NCBI GenBank assembly: GCA_016765335.1
Contig: JAESQE010000209.1
Coordinates: 8,181-13,764 of the forward strand
Source of the DNA: Planctomycetaceae bacterium
GTDB taxonomy: Bacteria; Planctomycetota; Planctomycetia; Planctomycetales; Planctomycetaceae
Reading direction: 5' to 3'
Length of the DNA: 5,584 nt
Under the pieces are notes generated by a model. It made no database searches and had not been told where the DNA came from. It worked only from the letters and a program-made list of their open reading frames with translations. Shown here piece after piece: positions 5,461 to 5,584 of this stretch. Position 1 is the stretch's first letter; every line of letters starts with the position of its first letter. The position numbers and the translations under genes are program-made.

Positions 5461-5584
5461 AAAAGGGAACCTCTATTAATTCAAAATTTATCGCGAGCGA
5501 AGGGTAGACATTCTTGCCTGCCTTGTATTTAAGGCAGGCTCAAACGAAAACAGACAGGAATGTCTGTGCTCCCTTTGAATTAAT
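5461..5584. repeat. Nested palindromic, MITE-like intergenic element, possibly cut by the window edge
   Basis: Three levels of inverted repeat share roughly one centre. The outer arms ATTAATTCAAA (5475-5485) and TTTGAATTAAT (5574-5584) match perfectly over 11 nt. The middle arms AGACATTCTTG (5506-5516) and CAGGAATGTCT (5555-5565) pair over 11 positions with one G-T. The inner arms GCCTGCCTT (5516-5524) and AAGGCAGGC (5531-5539) form a perfect 9-bp stem with a 6-nt loop. AAGGG (5500-5504) can also pair with CCCTT (5571-5575). The right arm ends on the last base of the window, so the repeat may continue: the left flank AAAAGGGAACCTCT would have its partner outside. There is no coding frame. It may be a mobile non-autonomous element or a repetitive palindrome; copy number cannot be judged here. 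Confidence 0.6.

Overview
The window looks like a piece of a bacterial chromosome of moderate GC content, most plausibly from a planctomycete or a similar environmental bacterium. This is an inference from three things: an amtB-glnK pair whose AmtB has a signal peptide and an acidic leader, an exported LolA-like protein without close named relatives, and simple dispersed repeats (CACGGAT, CAAAGA and CACAGAG units) between the genes. No rRNA, tRNA, CRISPR array, transposase or phage gene is visible.

Layout. (1) Positions 3-257 (+): the 3' part of a ParE/RelE-family toxin gene cut by the window edge; any antitoxin would lie outside. (2) 258-482: no gene, but two short tandem repeats and a perfect 18-nt palindrome. 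(3) 483-2781 (-): three genes on the same strand. In transcription order these are a class I SAM-dependent methyltransferase (2781-2134), an unrecognised cytoplasmic 158-residue protein (2064-1588) and an exported, C-terminally anchored protein with LolA-like features (1532-483). A CACAGAG-type repeat fills the gap between the first two. (4) 2782-3392: mostly noncoding, with one doubtful minus-strand frame, a perfect dyad and a hairpin ahead of amtB. (5) 3393-5365 (+): amtB and glnK, with an imperfect but convincing stem-loop between them and a strong intrinsic terminator at 5400-5432. (6) 5433-5584: a nested palindromic, MITE-like element that ends flush with, or runs past, the window edge.

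How the genes work together. amtB and glnK form the classic ammonium-uptake module. AmtB conducts ammonium across the inner membrane; the PII protein GlnK senses ATP/ADP and 2-oxoglutarate, and in known systems its T-loop plugs the AmtB channel when nitrogen is sufficient. The conserved AmtB pore residues and GlnK Tyr51 are all present. No functional link can be shown among the three minus-strand genes beyond shared orientation.

The least explained signals are the nested palindrome at the right end, the strand-specific stem-loop between amtB and glnK, the acidic tract of AmtB, and the three kinds of simple dispersed repeat. I found no convincing new multi-gene system.
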